Below, piece by piece: positions 44,900 through 53,602 of a stretch of 64,000 bases of DNA. Position numbers and translations under genes: made by a program. Source of the DNA: Christiangramia fulva (GTDB lineage Bacteria > Bacteroidota > Bacteroidia > Flavobacteriales > Flavobacteriaceae); contig NZ_CP028136.1 of the NCBI RefSeq assembly GCF_003024155.1, positions 2,480,001-2,544,000 on the forward strand, read 5' to 3'. The stretch's first letter is position 1; each line of letters begins with the position of its first letter. A model generated the notes under the pieces. It had not been told where the DNA came from and did no database searches. It saw only the letters and a program-made list of their open reading frames with translations.

Positions 44900-44916
44900 T
44901 TACATTTAAAATGTAA
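44900..44916 (+). promoter_or_regulatory. Palindrome upstream of the FabH-like gene
   Basis: TTACATTT, A, AAATGTAA is a perfect odd-centred palindrome of 17 bases, 27 bases before the ATG at 44944. Size and place suit a dimeric repressor site, but no regulator is identified. Confidence 0.5.
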
Positions 44917-44943
44917 AAATGTTTAAAATACAATTCCCCTAAT

Positions 44944-45954
44944 ATGTATCAGTCAAAAATTGCCGGCCTTGGTAAATATGTCCCTGAAAATGTGGTCACC
45001 AACGATGATCTTTCAAAAATGATGGATACCAGTGATGAGTGGATCACCGAAAGAACGGGCATCAAAGAACGCAGGCATATTAAAAAAGGAGATGGTAATT
45101 CTACTGCGGTGATGGGCTATAAAGCCGCGCAGATCGCCATACAAAAAGCAGGAATTTCTAAAGATGACATTGATCTTATAGTTTTCGCAACTTTAAGCCC
45201 TGATTATTATTTCCCCGGCTGCGGTGTTCAGGTCCAGGAAATGCTTGATATTGATACCTGTCCCGCTCTGGATGTACGGAACCAGTGCAGCGGATTCATT
45301 TATGGCCTTTCGGTTGCTGATCAGTTCATTAAAACGGGAATGTATAAAACGGTTCTTCTTATAGGAAGTGAAAATCATAGTGGAGGACTGGATTTTACAA
45401 ATAGGGGAAGATCGGTTTCAGTTATTTTTGGAGATGGAGCCGGAGCAGCCGTACTTACCCGAAGCGACCATGTGAGCCAGGGAATCCTTTCCACACATCT
45501 TCATTCGGAAGGGAAACACTCTCTGGAGCTTTCGCTAAAAGGACCCAGTACAAATTATTGGGTTCCCGAAATTATCAAAGACAATCCACAGGGTGATGAT
45601 ATTCCATATTATCCTTATATGAACGGGCAGTTCGTATTCAAGAATGCGGTACAGCGTTTTTCTGAAGTCATCAATGAAGGTTTAAAAGCCAACGGCCTTG
45701 AGGTCAAAGATATCGATATGCTTATTCCGCATCAGGCGAATTTGCGAATTTCACAGTTCATTCAGCAAAAATTCCGGTTAAGCGATGACCAGGTTTATAA
45801 TAATATCCAACGGTACGGAAATACTACAGCGGCGTCGATACCTATTGCATTAACTGAAGCCGTGGAAGAGGGAAAGATCAGGGAAGGTGATATTGTTGTC
45901 CTGGCAGCCTTTGGAAGTGGCTTTACCTGGGGAAGTGCTATTATTGAATGGTAA
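44944..45954 (+). CDS. 3-oxoacyl-ACP synthase III (KAS III/FabH family)
   Basis: 336 residues with the thiolase fold. Catalytic residues are Cys115 (NQCSGFIYGL), His263 (IPHQANLRI) and Asn293 (YGNTTAASIP), the Cys-His-Asn triad of KAS III. It condenses an acyl-CoA with malonyl-ACP to start fatty-acid synthesis. It stands alone rather than in the usual plsX-fabH cluster, so it may be a paralogue with another primer or product. A 17-bp palindrome lies just upstream. Confidence 0.9.
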   Translation: MYQSKIAGLGKYVPENVVTNDDLSKMMDTSDEWITERTGIKERRHIKKGDGNSTAVMGYKAAQIAIQKAGISKDDIDLIVFATLSPDYYFPGCGVQVQEMLDIDTCPALDVRNQCSGFIYGLSVADQFIKTGMYKTVLLIGSENHSGGLDFTNRGRSVSVIFGDGAGAAVLTRSDHVSQGILSTHLHSEGKHSLELSLKGPSTNYWVPEIIKDNPQGDDIPYYPYMNGQFVFKNAVQRFSEVINEGLKANGLEVKDIDMLIPHQANLRISQFIQQKFRLSDDQVYNNIQRYGNTTAASIPIALTEAVEEGKIREGDIVVLAAFGSGFTWGSAIIEW

Positions 45955-45960
45955 TAAAAA

Positions 45961-46182
45961 TTATTTCCTGCTGAAGTATTTGTAGAGGTCGTAGATACCG
46001 AAAAGTATAAAAGCTACCGCCAGTATAATTCCGAAGGTATCATCTGAAGAATTTTTAACTCTCTGGTAGAGCCGCGCAGCTCCATAGCATAGAAAAACCA
46101 TTCCAAGAATTAGGTTCCACGTATTACGCGGTGGTTTTTGGTGTTCAATCTCAGGATCAATAATATCTTCTTTATTCTCCAT
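45961..46182 (-). CDS. Small membrane protein with two helices
   Basis: 73 residues from MENKEDIIDPEIEHQKPPRN. Two hydrophobic segments (about 23-38 and 51-66) are separated by a short charged loop (YQRVKNSSDDT). No family is recognised. Its start overlaps the end of the DUF2007 gene by 11 bases, so the two are coupled. It is convergent with the FabH-like gene. Confidence 0.75.
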   Translation of the reverse strand: MENKEDIIDPEIEHQKPPRNTWNLILGMVFLCYGAARLYQRVKNSSDDTFGIILAVAFILFGIYDLYKYFSRK

Positions 46183-46423
46183 TTTTAAAATCTTTTGGAA
46201 AAGTGCCACGAGCTATTATTTCAGCTTCTTCAAAATCGTTACGGTGAACGAACAGCTGCACCTGCCCCGGTAATCCTCCACCAAAACCGGCTCTTAATCC
46301 AGATTCAAAATCATCTCGTACTCGTGATTCAATCCCGGCTTTTTCAAATAATTCCTGTAGGTACTGCACATTTGTTCCGGCGCCCGTGTAAACATGTCGA
46401 TAATTATCTTCCAAAATACTCAT
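46172..46423 (-). CDS. DUF2007 domain protein
   Basis: 83 residues (MSILEDNYRHVYTGAGTNVQ...). The pattern VYTGAGTNVQYLQELFEKAGIES and VQLFVHRNDFEEAEII fits DUF2007, a small alpha-beta domain annotated as a putative signal-transducing protein on thin evidence. It overlaps the downstream two-helix membrane protein gene by 11 bases. Function is unknown. Confidence 0.82.
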   Translation of the reverse strand: MSILEDNYRHVYTGAGTNVQYLQELFEKAGIESRVRDDFESGLRAGFGGGLPGQVQLFVHRNDFEEAEIIARGTFPKDFKNGE

Positions 46424-46496
46424 AACTGATCCTTTTGAAAAACTAAGTTACAATAAGACAAAGGAAACGCAGACTTTTTAAACTGAGTTTAACTTT

Positions 46497-47222
46497 CTAA
46501 GCGTTGTAGAATTTGCTGTCCCAGATGGCGGTGTTGAAATTTTTTCCCTTTTTGAAGCCATAAAAAATAGACAAACCGGCAAACCATTTGAACACAAAGA
46601 AAAAGATGATCAAAAACTGAATGGTAGTTTGATGCGGAGTAAATAGATTATCGGGCAAAATGAAGGCGGTAAGAAAACTCAAAACCAGTAAAAAACACAT
46701 ATAATTCTCGAGCGTTTTGAATGGCCACATTAGAATTTTACGAAATGGATGAAGGTCGTTTCCCCATTTATGAACCAGATAATAATAATTATTGCCCATA
46801 GGAGCGAAGAGAAGCGGATCATCGGCATTTTCCAGTTTGAACAACTTGGAAGGAGCCACTATTTTGAAGCCTTTTAGCTCGATATCATGTTCTTTTTCGA
46901 GAGTTTTGATCCTTGTTAAAGCCTCATAAGGGATTTCCCCTTTAAAGAACTTACTGTCCAGGAACCGAAGCCTGTAATCAATACATATTTTATGAATATG
47001 CTTCAGATGAAAAATGCGATTCGTATCCAGTTTATCAAAATCGAAATTATTCCCGCCGACTTCGTGGCCGTTTTCAATATTTTCGATGACCTGACTGTCC
47101 CGGTTATCCACTTCTTTAAAGGCTGCATCAACTTCAGCCATTAATTGGGCAGGAGATAAACTCTTGTTTCGATAATTAATGAGTCTGGATTCTATATTGG
47201 TGCGGGGAAATTTCAGCTTCAT
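46497..47222 (-). CDS. Hypothetical protein with C-terminal membrane segments
   Basis: 241 residues. The first two thirds are soluble and charged (TRIKTLEKEHDIELKGFKIV). Two hydrophobic segments at about 172-190 and 200-222 follow, after HKWGNDLHPFRKILMWPFKT. I recognise no domain. It could be a cytoplasmic domain tethered at the membrane. It is a single gene, divergent from the fasciclin gene; the 167-base gap between them shows no feature I can name. Confidence 0.72.
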   Translation of the reverse strand: MKLKFPRTNIESRLINYRNKSLSPAQLMAEVDAAFKEVDNRDSQVIENIENGHEVGGNNFDFDKLDTNRIFHLKHIHKICIDYRLRFLDSKFFKGEIPYEALTRIKTLEKEHDIELKGFKIVAPSKLFKLENADDPLLFAPMGNNYYYLVHKWGNDLHPFRKILMWPFKTLENYMCFLLVLSFLTAFILPDNLFTPHQTTIQFLIIFFFVFKWFAGLSIFYGFKKGKNFNTAIWDSKFYNA

Positions 47223-47389
47223 TCTTCTTTCTCTTTAGCTTCACTAAAGTAAATAATTATGTTTACAATAACAACGGCCTAAAAAAATTAACCGATTCAT
47301 CATTTGTTAATGATATACTAATTAGCTCTGATTTAAAAACCGTTCATTCATTTTACTCGTTTATTTGAATATAAACAAAAAAATAAATT

Positions 47390-47956
47390 ATGAAAAAGAT
47401 GAGAATTTTCACCTTTATGAGCATTTTCTTTTTAAGCGCTGCGGCTGTTGTTGCCCAATCTGAAAAGGAAAATACTAAAATGGTGGGCGGCGCTGAAATG
47501 TATCCGTCAAAAACGATTGTTGAAAATGCCATGAATTCGAAAGATCATACTACCCTTGTGGCGGCAGTAAAAGCAGCCGATTTGGTGAAGATCCTTCAAA
47601 GTCCCGGCCCATTTACTGTTTTTGCACCTACGAATGAAGCTTTTGAAGCACTTCCGAAGGGCACGGTTGAAGATCTGCTGAAACCGGAAAACAAAATGAA
47701 ACTGGAAACTATTCTTACGTATCACGTACTTCCCGGCGAATATACGGCAGCCGATATTGTAAAAGCAATTAAAAAAGCTAATGGAAAAGCCACTTTTAAA
47801 ACGGTGAGTGGTGATGAACTTTCTGCAATGATGGACGGTGATAATGTAATTTTAAAAGATTCCAGCGGAAATACTGCAACTGTTACCATTGCCGATGTAG
47901 AACAATCGAATGGGGTGATCCATGTAATCGATACGGTGCTGATTCCGGCGAAGTAA
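47390..47956 (+). CDS. Secreted fasciclin-domain protein
   Basis: 188 residues; signal peptide MKKMRIFTFMSIFFLSAAAVVAQ (a start three codons later is also possible). One FAS1 domain covers about 45-187, with the H1 motif GPFTVFAPTNEAFEALPKGT, the TYHVLPGEY segment and the H2 motif NGVIHVIDTVLIP. FAS1 proteins are extracellular or envelope adhesion proteins; in bacteria the role is often unclear. It stands alone and ends at a strong terminator. Confidence 0.94.
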   Translation: MKKMRIFTFMSIFFLSAAAVVAQSEKENTKMVGGAEMYPSKTIVENAMNSKDHTTLVAAVKAADLVKILQSPGPFTVFAPTNEAFEALPKGTVEDLLKPENKMKLETILTYHVLPGEYTAADIVKAIKKANGKATFKTVSGDELSAMMDGDNVILKDSSGNTATVTIADVEQSNGVIHVIDTVLIPAK

Positions 47957-47975
47957 CATTCCTTAAACACTGATT

Positions 47976-48003
47976 AAAGCGGCTTTAAATAGGCCGCTTT
48001 TTT
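47976..48003 (+). terminator. Terminator after the fasciclin gene
   Basis: AAAGCGGC pairs with GCCGCTTT across a 9-base loop and runs into more T. Confidence 0.92.
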
Positions 48004-48086
48004 AGTTAAATAAAAGTCAAATGCGCTGTTTGCCTTTTTATAATCCCAGTTTCCGATTAAATTCAAAAAAACCATAAAAGAAAACT

Positions 48087-48668
48087 ATGAAAATTTTAAA
48101 GATTTATCTGCCGCTTTTATTTGCCGGCCTTATTCTTTATTCCTGCGGTTCTGGAGCTCTGACTTCAAAAGATGACCGCAAAAAATTAAAATCTTACAAC
48201 AGTTATGCTTTCCTGCCAGACAATGATACCATCATGAGCAGGAATTTTGATAATGAACATATTCAGGAAGTTATTATTGAAACCATCAATGCGAACATGA
48301 GGGAGCAGGGTTATGTTTTAGATAAGACCTATCCCGATGTTCTCATTAAGGTTCATCCCATGTTTGATGAAAAGGTGGCTGTAAACGCAAATCCCGTTTA
48401 TACCAATTATCCTTATTATCGCCCCGGATTTTATATTGGGCCTTATTATAAAGATTATATGTATGATAATTATTTTACCATTCAACGAATTGACGGGCCA
48501 AGAATAAAGCAGATCCCTTACAGGCAGGGGTCTATTGTGATCGATTTTATTGACCGGCGTACCAATGAAATTCTCTGGCGCGGTACTTCAGATAAGTCTA
48601 TCGGCAGCCGAAGAATGGACCGTGATATCAGGGATTATATAGATGATATTTTTAAGGACTTTCCTTAG
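48087..48668 (+). CDS. DUF4136 lipoprotein
   Basis: 193 residues with a lipoprotein signal, MKILKIYLPLLFAGLILYSC. The mature region has the DUF4136 pattern: KSYNSYAFLPDND, INANMREQGYVLDKTYPDVLIKVH and a final IVIDFIDRRTNEILWRGTSDKSI. A Tyr/Pro-rich middle stretch (YTNYPYYRPGFYIGPYYKDY) is typical. It is envelope anchored, with no known function. A bidirectional terminator separates it from pheT. Confidence 0.88.
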   Translation: MKILKIYLPLLFAGLILYSCGSGALTSKDDRKKLKSYNSYAFLPDNDTIMSRNFDNEHIQEVIIETINANMREQGYVLDKTYPDVLIKVHPMFDEKVAVNANPVYTNYPYYRPGFYIGPYYKDYMYDNYFTIQRIDGPRIKQIPYRQGSIVIDFIDRRTNEILWRGTSDKSIGSRRMDRDIRDYIDDIFKDFP

Positions 48669-48690
48669 GAAAGGCTAAAATGAAAAAGTG

Positions 48691-48728
48691 AAAAGGCTGT
48701 TTAAAACATTTTATGAACAGCCTTTTTT
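48691..48728. terminator. Bidirectional terminator between the DUF4136 gene and pheT
   Basis: AAAAGGCTGTT pairs with AACAGCCTTTT across a 14-base loop, with A/T runs on both sides. It serves both convergent genes. Confidence 0.92.
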
Positions 48729-48729
48729 A

Positions 48730-51156
48730 TTATCGAAGTTCAGCCTTTAATTCTTTTTCAAATCTTTGCTGAAGCTTTTTCATCATTTTGTCCACCTGTT
48801 TATCGGTGAGTGTTTTTTTCTCATCCTGAAAAATAAAACTTACCGCGTAACTTTTTTTGCCTTCCGGAAGATTTTTCCCTTCATACACGTCAAAGAGATC
48901 CACACCTTTTAGTAGTTTTTTCTCTGTTTGAAGCGCAATATTCTCGATCTCCTCATAAGTGACATTCTTATCGAGCAATAGGGCAAAATCCCTGCGCATA
49001 GCCGGATATTTCGATATTGAAGCGTAAGTAGGCTTTTGTTCTTTGGCTATTTCCAGGATTTCGTCCCAGTTAAGATCGGCGTAAAGAACTTCCTGTTCGA
49101 TATCAAATTTCTTCAGAATTGATTTTTTCACCACTCCGAATTCCGCCAGTTTCGCTTTCGCGGAATTTATTTGAAGGCCTTCTGAAAAAACATCATTTTT
49201 TACCATTTTCGACTTTAAATCGGGAATTCCCAGTTTTTCGAAAATTGCCTGGATAATCCCTTTCAGATAAAAGAAATTTTCTTTTTCAGCAGAAGAATTC
49301 CAGCGTTCTGCAGCTCTCAGTCCACTTATAAATACTGAAAGATGTTTGTTTTCTTCTCTTCCGCTAACGTAAGAATGATAAGTTTTTCCAAACTCAAATA
49401 TTTTTATACTGTTGCGTTTCCTGTTAATGTTGTAGGCGATACTCTCGAGCCCCGAAAAAAGCAAAGTTTGCCTTAATACAGAAAGTTCCTGGCTAAGTGG
49501 ATTCAACATCTTAACTTCATATTCTTCTTTCAGGTTTTCGCTGAGGCTGGAGTAGAATGGGGAGCTAAGCGAATTAGACATACTTTCGTAAAATCCCTGT
49601 CCCACCAGCTGGTTCGCAATAATATTCTGGAGTTTATAATCTTCGAATTTTGATGAATTCGCAACAGAAAGACTGAGCTTTTCTCCAAATTTGATATTAT
49701 TATAACCATATACCCTGAGAATTTCCTCGATAACATCAGATTCCCGCTGCACGTCCACACGATAAGAAGGAATGGTAAGGCCCATGCCGGTTTCTGAAAC
49801 ATTGTTGACCCTGATTTCCAAAGAAGCGAGAATAGCTTTTATAGTTTCTTCCTGAAGATTTTCACCGATAAGATTATTTACCTTTTCAAAGGTGAGGAAA
49901 ACCTGGAAATCTTCGATCTTTTTTGGATAAAGGTCATCGATATCGCTGGTGACATCGGCACCGGCAATTTCTTTGATCAGTAAGGCGGCACGTTTAAGGG
50001 CATATTCCACGGCATTTGGATCGATTCCGCGTTCAAACCTAAAGGACGCATCGGTATTCAGGCCGTGCCTTTTGGCAGTTTTTCGAATGCTCACCGGATT
50101 GAAATAGGCACTTTCCAGGAAAACCTGCGTGGTATTTTCAGTCACTCCACTAGTTAAACCTCCAAAAACTCCTGCTATGCACAAAGGTTTTTCGGCATCA
50201 CAGATCATCAGGTCTTCTTCATGAAGCTCGCGTTCCACACCGTCCAGAGTGATAAATTTAGTGCCGCTTTTCAAAGTTTTCACATTGATCTCATTCCCGG
50301 CTATTTTCCCCGCATCGAAAGCGTGAAGTGGTTGCCCCAGCTCATGCATTACATAATTGGTAGCGTCGACCACGTTATTTTTAGGGATGATCCCTATGGC
50401 TTTAAGTCGGTTTTTTAACCATTTTGGAGATTCACCAACTTTTACATTAGAAAGACTTACACCACAATACCTTGGCGCGAGGTTAGAACTTTCAACTTTT
50501 ATAGGAATTTTCAGGCTGCGATTGTCCACATGAAAGCTGCTTACCGAAGGAGTGATAAGTTCCAGGCTTTTCCCCTTTTGCTGATATCCGGCTTTTAGAT
50601 CGCGCGCCACCCCCCAGTGGCTCATCGCATCGGCACGGTTAGGAGTAAGACCGATCTCGAAAACTTCATCATTTTCAACATCAAATATTTTGGCTACGGG
50701 TGTTCCGGGAGCGAGGCTGTTATCCATCACCATAATTCCCTCATGGCTCTGCCCCAGTCCAAGTTCTTTTTCTGAACAGATCATTCCATGGCTTATTTCA
50801 CCGCGAATTTTACTTTTTCTGATATCCCAGGCTTCACCTTTTTCGTCAAAGAGGGTTGTACCAACAGTGGCTACCGGTACTTTTTGTCCTGCAGCGATAT
50901 TTGGTGCTCCGCAAACGATCTGTACTTCTTCCCCATTGCCTAGGTTAACCTTTGTAAGTTGTAGCTTATCAGCATTAGGGTGCTCGCTGCAGCTAAGCAC
51001 ATGGCCCACGACCACGCCTTCAAGGCCACCTTTTATACTTTGGAAGCTTGTAATTCCTTCTACTTCAAGGCCAAGGTCTGTTAAAAGTTTTCCGGTTTCT
51101 TCAGCATTGTCCGGGAGCTTGATAAATTGTTTAAGCCAGTTGTATGAAATCTTCAT
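48730..51156 (-). CDS. pheT: Phenylalanyl-tRNA synthetase beta subunit
   Basis: 808 residues, the long bacterial form. It has an N-terminal EMAP/tRNA-binding domain (about 40-150, VVVGHVLSCSEHPNADKLQLT), the B3/B4 editing domain, B5 (about 400-475), the catalytic-like core and the C-terminal FDX-ACB anticodon-binding domain (about 710-808, ISKYPAMRRDFALLLDKNVT). With PheS it charges tRNA-Phe and edits Tyr. PheS is not in this window, so pheS and pheT are apart, as is usual in this phylum. A -7 element lies just upstream. Confidence 0.98.
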   Translation of the reverse strand: MKISYNWLKQFIKLPDNAEETGKLLTDLGLEVEGITSFQSIKGGLEGVVVGHVLSCSEHPNADKLQLTKVNLGNGEEVQIVCGAPNIAAGQKVPVATVGTTLFDEKGEAWDIRKSKIRGEISHGMICSEKELGLGQSHEGIMVMDNSLAPGTPVAKIFDVENDEVFEIGLTPNRADAMSHWGVARDLKAGYQQKGKSLELITPSVSSFHVDNRSLKIPIKVESSNLAPRYCGVSLSNVKVGESPKWLKNRLKAIGIIPKNNVVDATNYVMHELGQPLHAFDAGKIAGNEINVKTLKSGTKFITLDGVERELHEEDLMICDAEKPLCIAGVFGGLTSGVTENTTQVFLESAYFNPVSIRKTAKRHGLNTDASFRFERGIDPNAVEYALKRAALLIKEIAGADVTSDIDDLYPKKIEDFQVFLTFEKVNNLIGENLQEETIKAILASLEIRVNNVSETGMGLTIPSYRVDVQRESDVIEEILRVYGYNNIKFGEKLSLSVANSSKFEDYKLQNIIANQLVGQGFYESMSNSLSSPFYSSLSENLKEEYEVKMLNPLSQELSVLRQTLLFSGLESIAYNINRKRNSIKIFEFGKTYHSYVSGREENKHLSVFISGLRAAERWNSSAEKENFFYLKGIIQAIFEKLGIPDLKSKMVKNDVFSEGLQINSAKAKLAEFGVVKKSILKKFDIEQEVLYADLNWDEILEIAKEQKPTYASISKYPAMRRDFALLLDKNVTYEEIENIALQTEKKLLKGVDLFDVYEGKNLPEGKKSYAVSFIFQDEKKTLTDKQVDKMMKKLQQRFEKELKAELR

Positions 51157-51176
51157 GAATCAGCATTTTCAGTCTG

Positions 51177-51184
51177 CAAAGATA
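51177..51184 (-). promoter_or_regulatory. pheT -7 element
   Basis: TATCTTTG on the - strand matches TAnnTTTG, 20 bases before the pheT ATG. No good -33 box at normal spacing. Confidence 0.5.
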
Positions 51185-51330
51185 GTATTACCAAAATTTT
51201 TAGCATAATAATATCTCATTTAGAAACAGAAGAAATAAAAAGAGGCCGAAAAAAAGTGCGTGAAAATGTAATTCTGAGCCAGTTTAATAGTATAAGTAGT
51301 TGATAAACAATTGTTTTAGAAGTTTAAAAC

Positions 51331-51360
51331 AAATGAACCTGCCGATCGGCAGGTTCATTT
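51331..51360. repeat. 30-bp perfect palindrome
   Basis: The left half AAATGAACCTGCCGA is followed without a loop by its exact reverse complement. The inner CCTGCC/GGCAGG matches the palindromes in the repeat at 22057-22285. It lies 60 bases downstream of the TPR gene stop on the - strand, so it may act as its terminator; the 263-base gap to pheT holds nothing else I recognise. Confidence 0.92.
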
Positions 51361-51419
51361 TGACGCAATGGAAGCTTTTTAAAAGTTCTCTTTTTTTGAA
51401 TTGCCGGCTGTATTTTGTT

Positions 51420-52322
51420 TTATTGTTTATTAAAAACCATTTCAGCTACCTTTTTATCTGCTCCATCAGTAAGATCTACTATTTCCCAGTTGATCTCATT
51501 TCCCTGCGGTTTAATAATGTGTTTGACGGTAAACTCTTTACCATCATCGGAGGTGTATTTTTCGGTCATTACAACTTTATCAGGAGAAGAATTTTCCATT
51601 TTCAAGGTGGAAGGTTCAATTCCCGATACACCGTCCCTTAAATAAACCATATCGTATTCGTCATCCACGGCATCGTAGGCTATGATCCTGGTGCCCTGAT
51701 ATTCTCCTGACTTATCGTGCCTAACGGCTTTAAGAATCGAATTTTCTTTAGAGAAGGTAACCGTAGCTTCCTCCGTCAAATTTCTATTTCCATCCTGAAA
51801 ATTGTAATCTTTTACGTTCCAGGTGCCTTCAAGAAAATCGAGCTTATTGCCTGCTCCGTTAAGTTTCGCCAGTTTGGGTTTAGATGCATACAGCAGTCTT
51901 TCCTTCATAGCCGGGTCTTTAATGTCAGCGGCTAGTTTAACGGCTTTTTCAAAATTTTGCCTTGCTTTTTCCTTATTGCCTTTCTGTAATAGCAGGTCGC
52001 CATAAGAATCGTAAGGATTTGCCTGGTTAGGATATTCTTCTATCTGTGCCATAAAGATCTTTTCAGCAGCGTCAAGGTCTTTATCCTGCAGCATGATCTG
52101 GTAACCAAGCTGGTTAAGAGGTTCGCTCATAAAGGTGTACTCATTGCCTTTCATATCGCTTTTGTCGTACATTTTCAGAGCTTTATCAACTCCTTTAGAC
52201 TTATACTCCTGGTAGAGTTTTTTCTCCATGCTCATTTCAGGAGTGTCCTGTGAATAGCCTTCAAAAATAAAAAAGATAAGCAAAAAGCCTATCAGCAGTG
52301 GTTTGATGTTTAGTGATCTCAT
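51420..52322 (-). CDS. Secreted protein with TPR and lipocalin-like domains
   Basis: 300 residues with a signal peptide (IKPLLIGFLLIFFIFEGYSQ). A TPR-like helical part at about 35-145 (NPYDSYGDLLLQKGNKEKARQ) is followed by a beta-rich domain at about 160-300 (LDFLEGTWNVKDYNFQDGNR, then EATVTFSKENSILKAVRH and VMTEKYTSDDGKEFTVKH) like DUF1579/lipocalin-like domains. The protein is probably periplasmic; a ligand is not known. It is monocistronic. Confidence 0.8.
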   Translation of the reverse strand: MRSLNIKPLLIGFLLIFFIFEGYSQDTPEMSMEKKLYQEYKSKGVDKALKMYDKSDMKGNEYTFMSEPLNQLGYQIMLQDKDLDAAEKIFMAQIEEYPNQANPYDSYGDLLLQKGNKEKARQNFEKAVKLAADIKDPAMKERLLYASKPKLAKLNGAGNKLDFLEGTWNVKDYNFQDGNRNLTEEATVTFSKENSILKAVRHDKSGEYQGTRIIAYDAVDDEYDMVYLRDGVSGIEPSTLKMENSSPDKVVMTEKYTSDDGKEFTVKHIIKPQGNEINWEIVDLTDGADKKVAEMVFNKQ

Positions 52323-52489
52323 AATTTATTGAATTTTTGGTTTTGCTGTTTTTTATACGAAATCGGGGCGCAATAAGGCTAAAATAAAATTGGGAGCAGA
52401 AGTAATTTATAGCTAAAACTTTGGGGAATAGGTGAGTAGGATTTTCTAAAGATAGGAAAAAAGATTAAAAGGAAATTGTTAAAAATAAA

Positions 52490-52512
52490 AAAGACCGCGC
52501 TGGGCGGTCTTT
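52490..52512 (-). terminator. Terminator of the lipoprotein gene at 52537
   Basis: AAAGACCGC pairs with GCGGTCTTT across a 5-base loop; on the - strand it is followed by TTTTATTTTT. The remaining gap to 52322 shows no gene. Confidence 0.92.
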
Positions 52513-52536
52513 TAAAAATTATGTATTTAGAATTAT

Positions 52537-53454
52537 TTATTCTGCAGTATCATTATCATCACAGGGATTTGAGGTATTAAATGCTTCTAAGGCATCTTTT
52601 AATGTTTCCACCTCAGAGGTTGTTAAAGATCCACTTCCTACAGGAGGCACTTCCAAAGAACCAATCATAGCATCAGCATCAATAATAGTTTGAGCTATAG
52701 AGCTATCATCTACACCATTCGCAATATTAAGTTTAGCTGCAATTAAATGATGAGCAAGAGAAACGAGCCCATTGCCTTCTACTTTTTGATCCATTATTCG
52801 ATTTAATTGACTCTGATCATAATTAACCGAACCTAAATCAAGATTATCAGTATTCCATCTATTCAATTGTTGACCTGGATTTTCATTACTATGATTTTTC
52901 CAATATCCTAAACCATGTGTACAAATTGTTTCACAAGGTTGAGATGTACAATAATATTCTGTAGACCACTCACTTGAACGGTATTCGTTCCCATTTGGAT
53001 TTTCAGCTTTGACTCTAAAAACATACGTTTCATTACAATCCCACTGCATGGCGCAATTCATATCAGTGCTAGGATCTATAAAAACAGCAAGATCTATCCA
53101 TGCTTCACCGTCTTGTGCAAGTTCATAATCTGAAGTTTTTGAATTAAACTGACAGGCAGAATCGTCCCATTCATTTCCATTTGCAATAAAATCTGCTTCA
53201 GTCATCCATTGAACTTTAATACCACCGGGAGTACCATTAGAACCTGCTTTAATTCCTATTGGCCAACTTTCGGCTGTGGCTTCTCCACAAAGAATTTCTG
53301 GAGTTCCTAATTGAGTAGGTGAATTGTCATTGTTGGCTTGCGCTTTAGCTTTAGCGTCATAATTCGAGAGTTGACCCTGGTCTTCTAGAGACTCAGTACT
53401 ACATCCTGAAAATACTAAGATCATCAGAATGAAAAGGGGGGTTAAATTTTTCAT
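52537..53454 (-). CDS. Cysteine-containing lipoprotein of unknown function
   Basis: 305 residues with a lipobox signal (MKNLTPLFILMILVFSGC). The mature part has paired cysteines (EILCGEA, DSACQF, MNCAMQWDCNET, YYCTSQPCETICT), then a CTHGLGYWKNHSNENPG segment, a motif seen in some secreted surface proteins. A middle stretch has a fibronectin-like feel (ETYVFRVKAENPNGNEYRSSEW), and a Ser/Asp/Asn-rich tail follows. Its codon use looks more AT-rich than that of its neighbours. It is probably surface exposed; function unknown. Confidence 0.78.
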   Translation of the reverse strand: MKNLTPLFILMILVFSGCSTESLEDQGQLSNYDAKAKAQANNDNSPTQLGTPEILCGEATAESWPIGIKAGSNGTPGGIKVQWMTEADFIANGNEWDDSACQFNSKTSDYELAQDGEAWIDLAVFIDPSTDMNCAMQWDCNETYVFRVKAENPNGNEYRSSEWSTEYYCTSQPCETICTHGLGYWKNHSNENPGQQLNRWNTDNLDLGSVNYDQSQLNRIMDQKVEGNGLVSLAHHLIAAKLNIANGVDDSSIAQTIIDADAMIGSLEVPPVGSGSLTTSEVETLKDALEAFNTSNPCDDNDTAE

Positions 53455-53540
53455 ACTTTATTGGTTTTAAAAAGTTTAGAAAGGTGAAATTATAGAAATA
53501 AGGGATATCCCGTACTTTTTGAACCAACTTTTCGATGTAA

Positions 53541-53572
53541 TAGAATATTTTATCGCCAAAAGGCGATATTCT
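53541..53572 (-). terminator. Hairpin after recG
   Basis: TATCGCC pairs with GGCGATA across AAAA, extended by AGAATA-like arms with a bulge. It lies 31 bases after the recG stop and may be its terminator, although the T tract is weak. Confidence 0.55.
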
Positions 53573-53602
53573 GGGTTTAGTTCACTAAAAGCAAAGGGTT
53601 TA

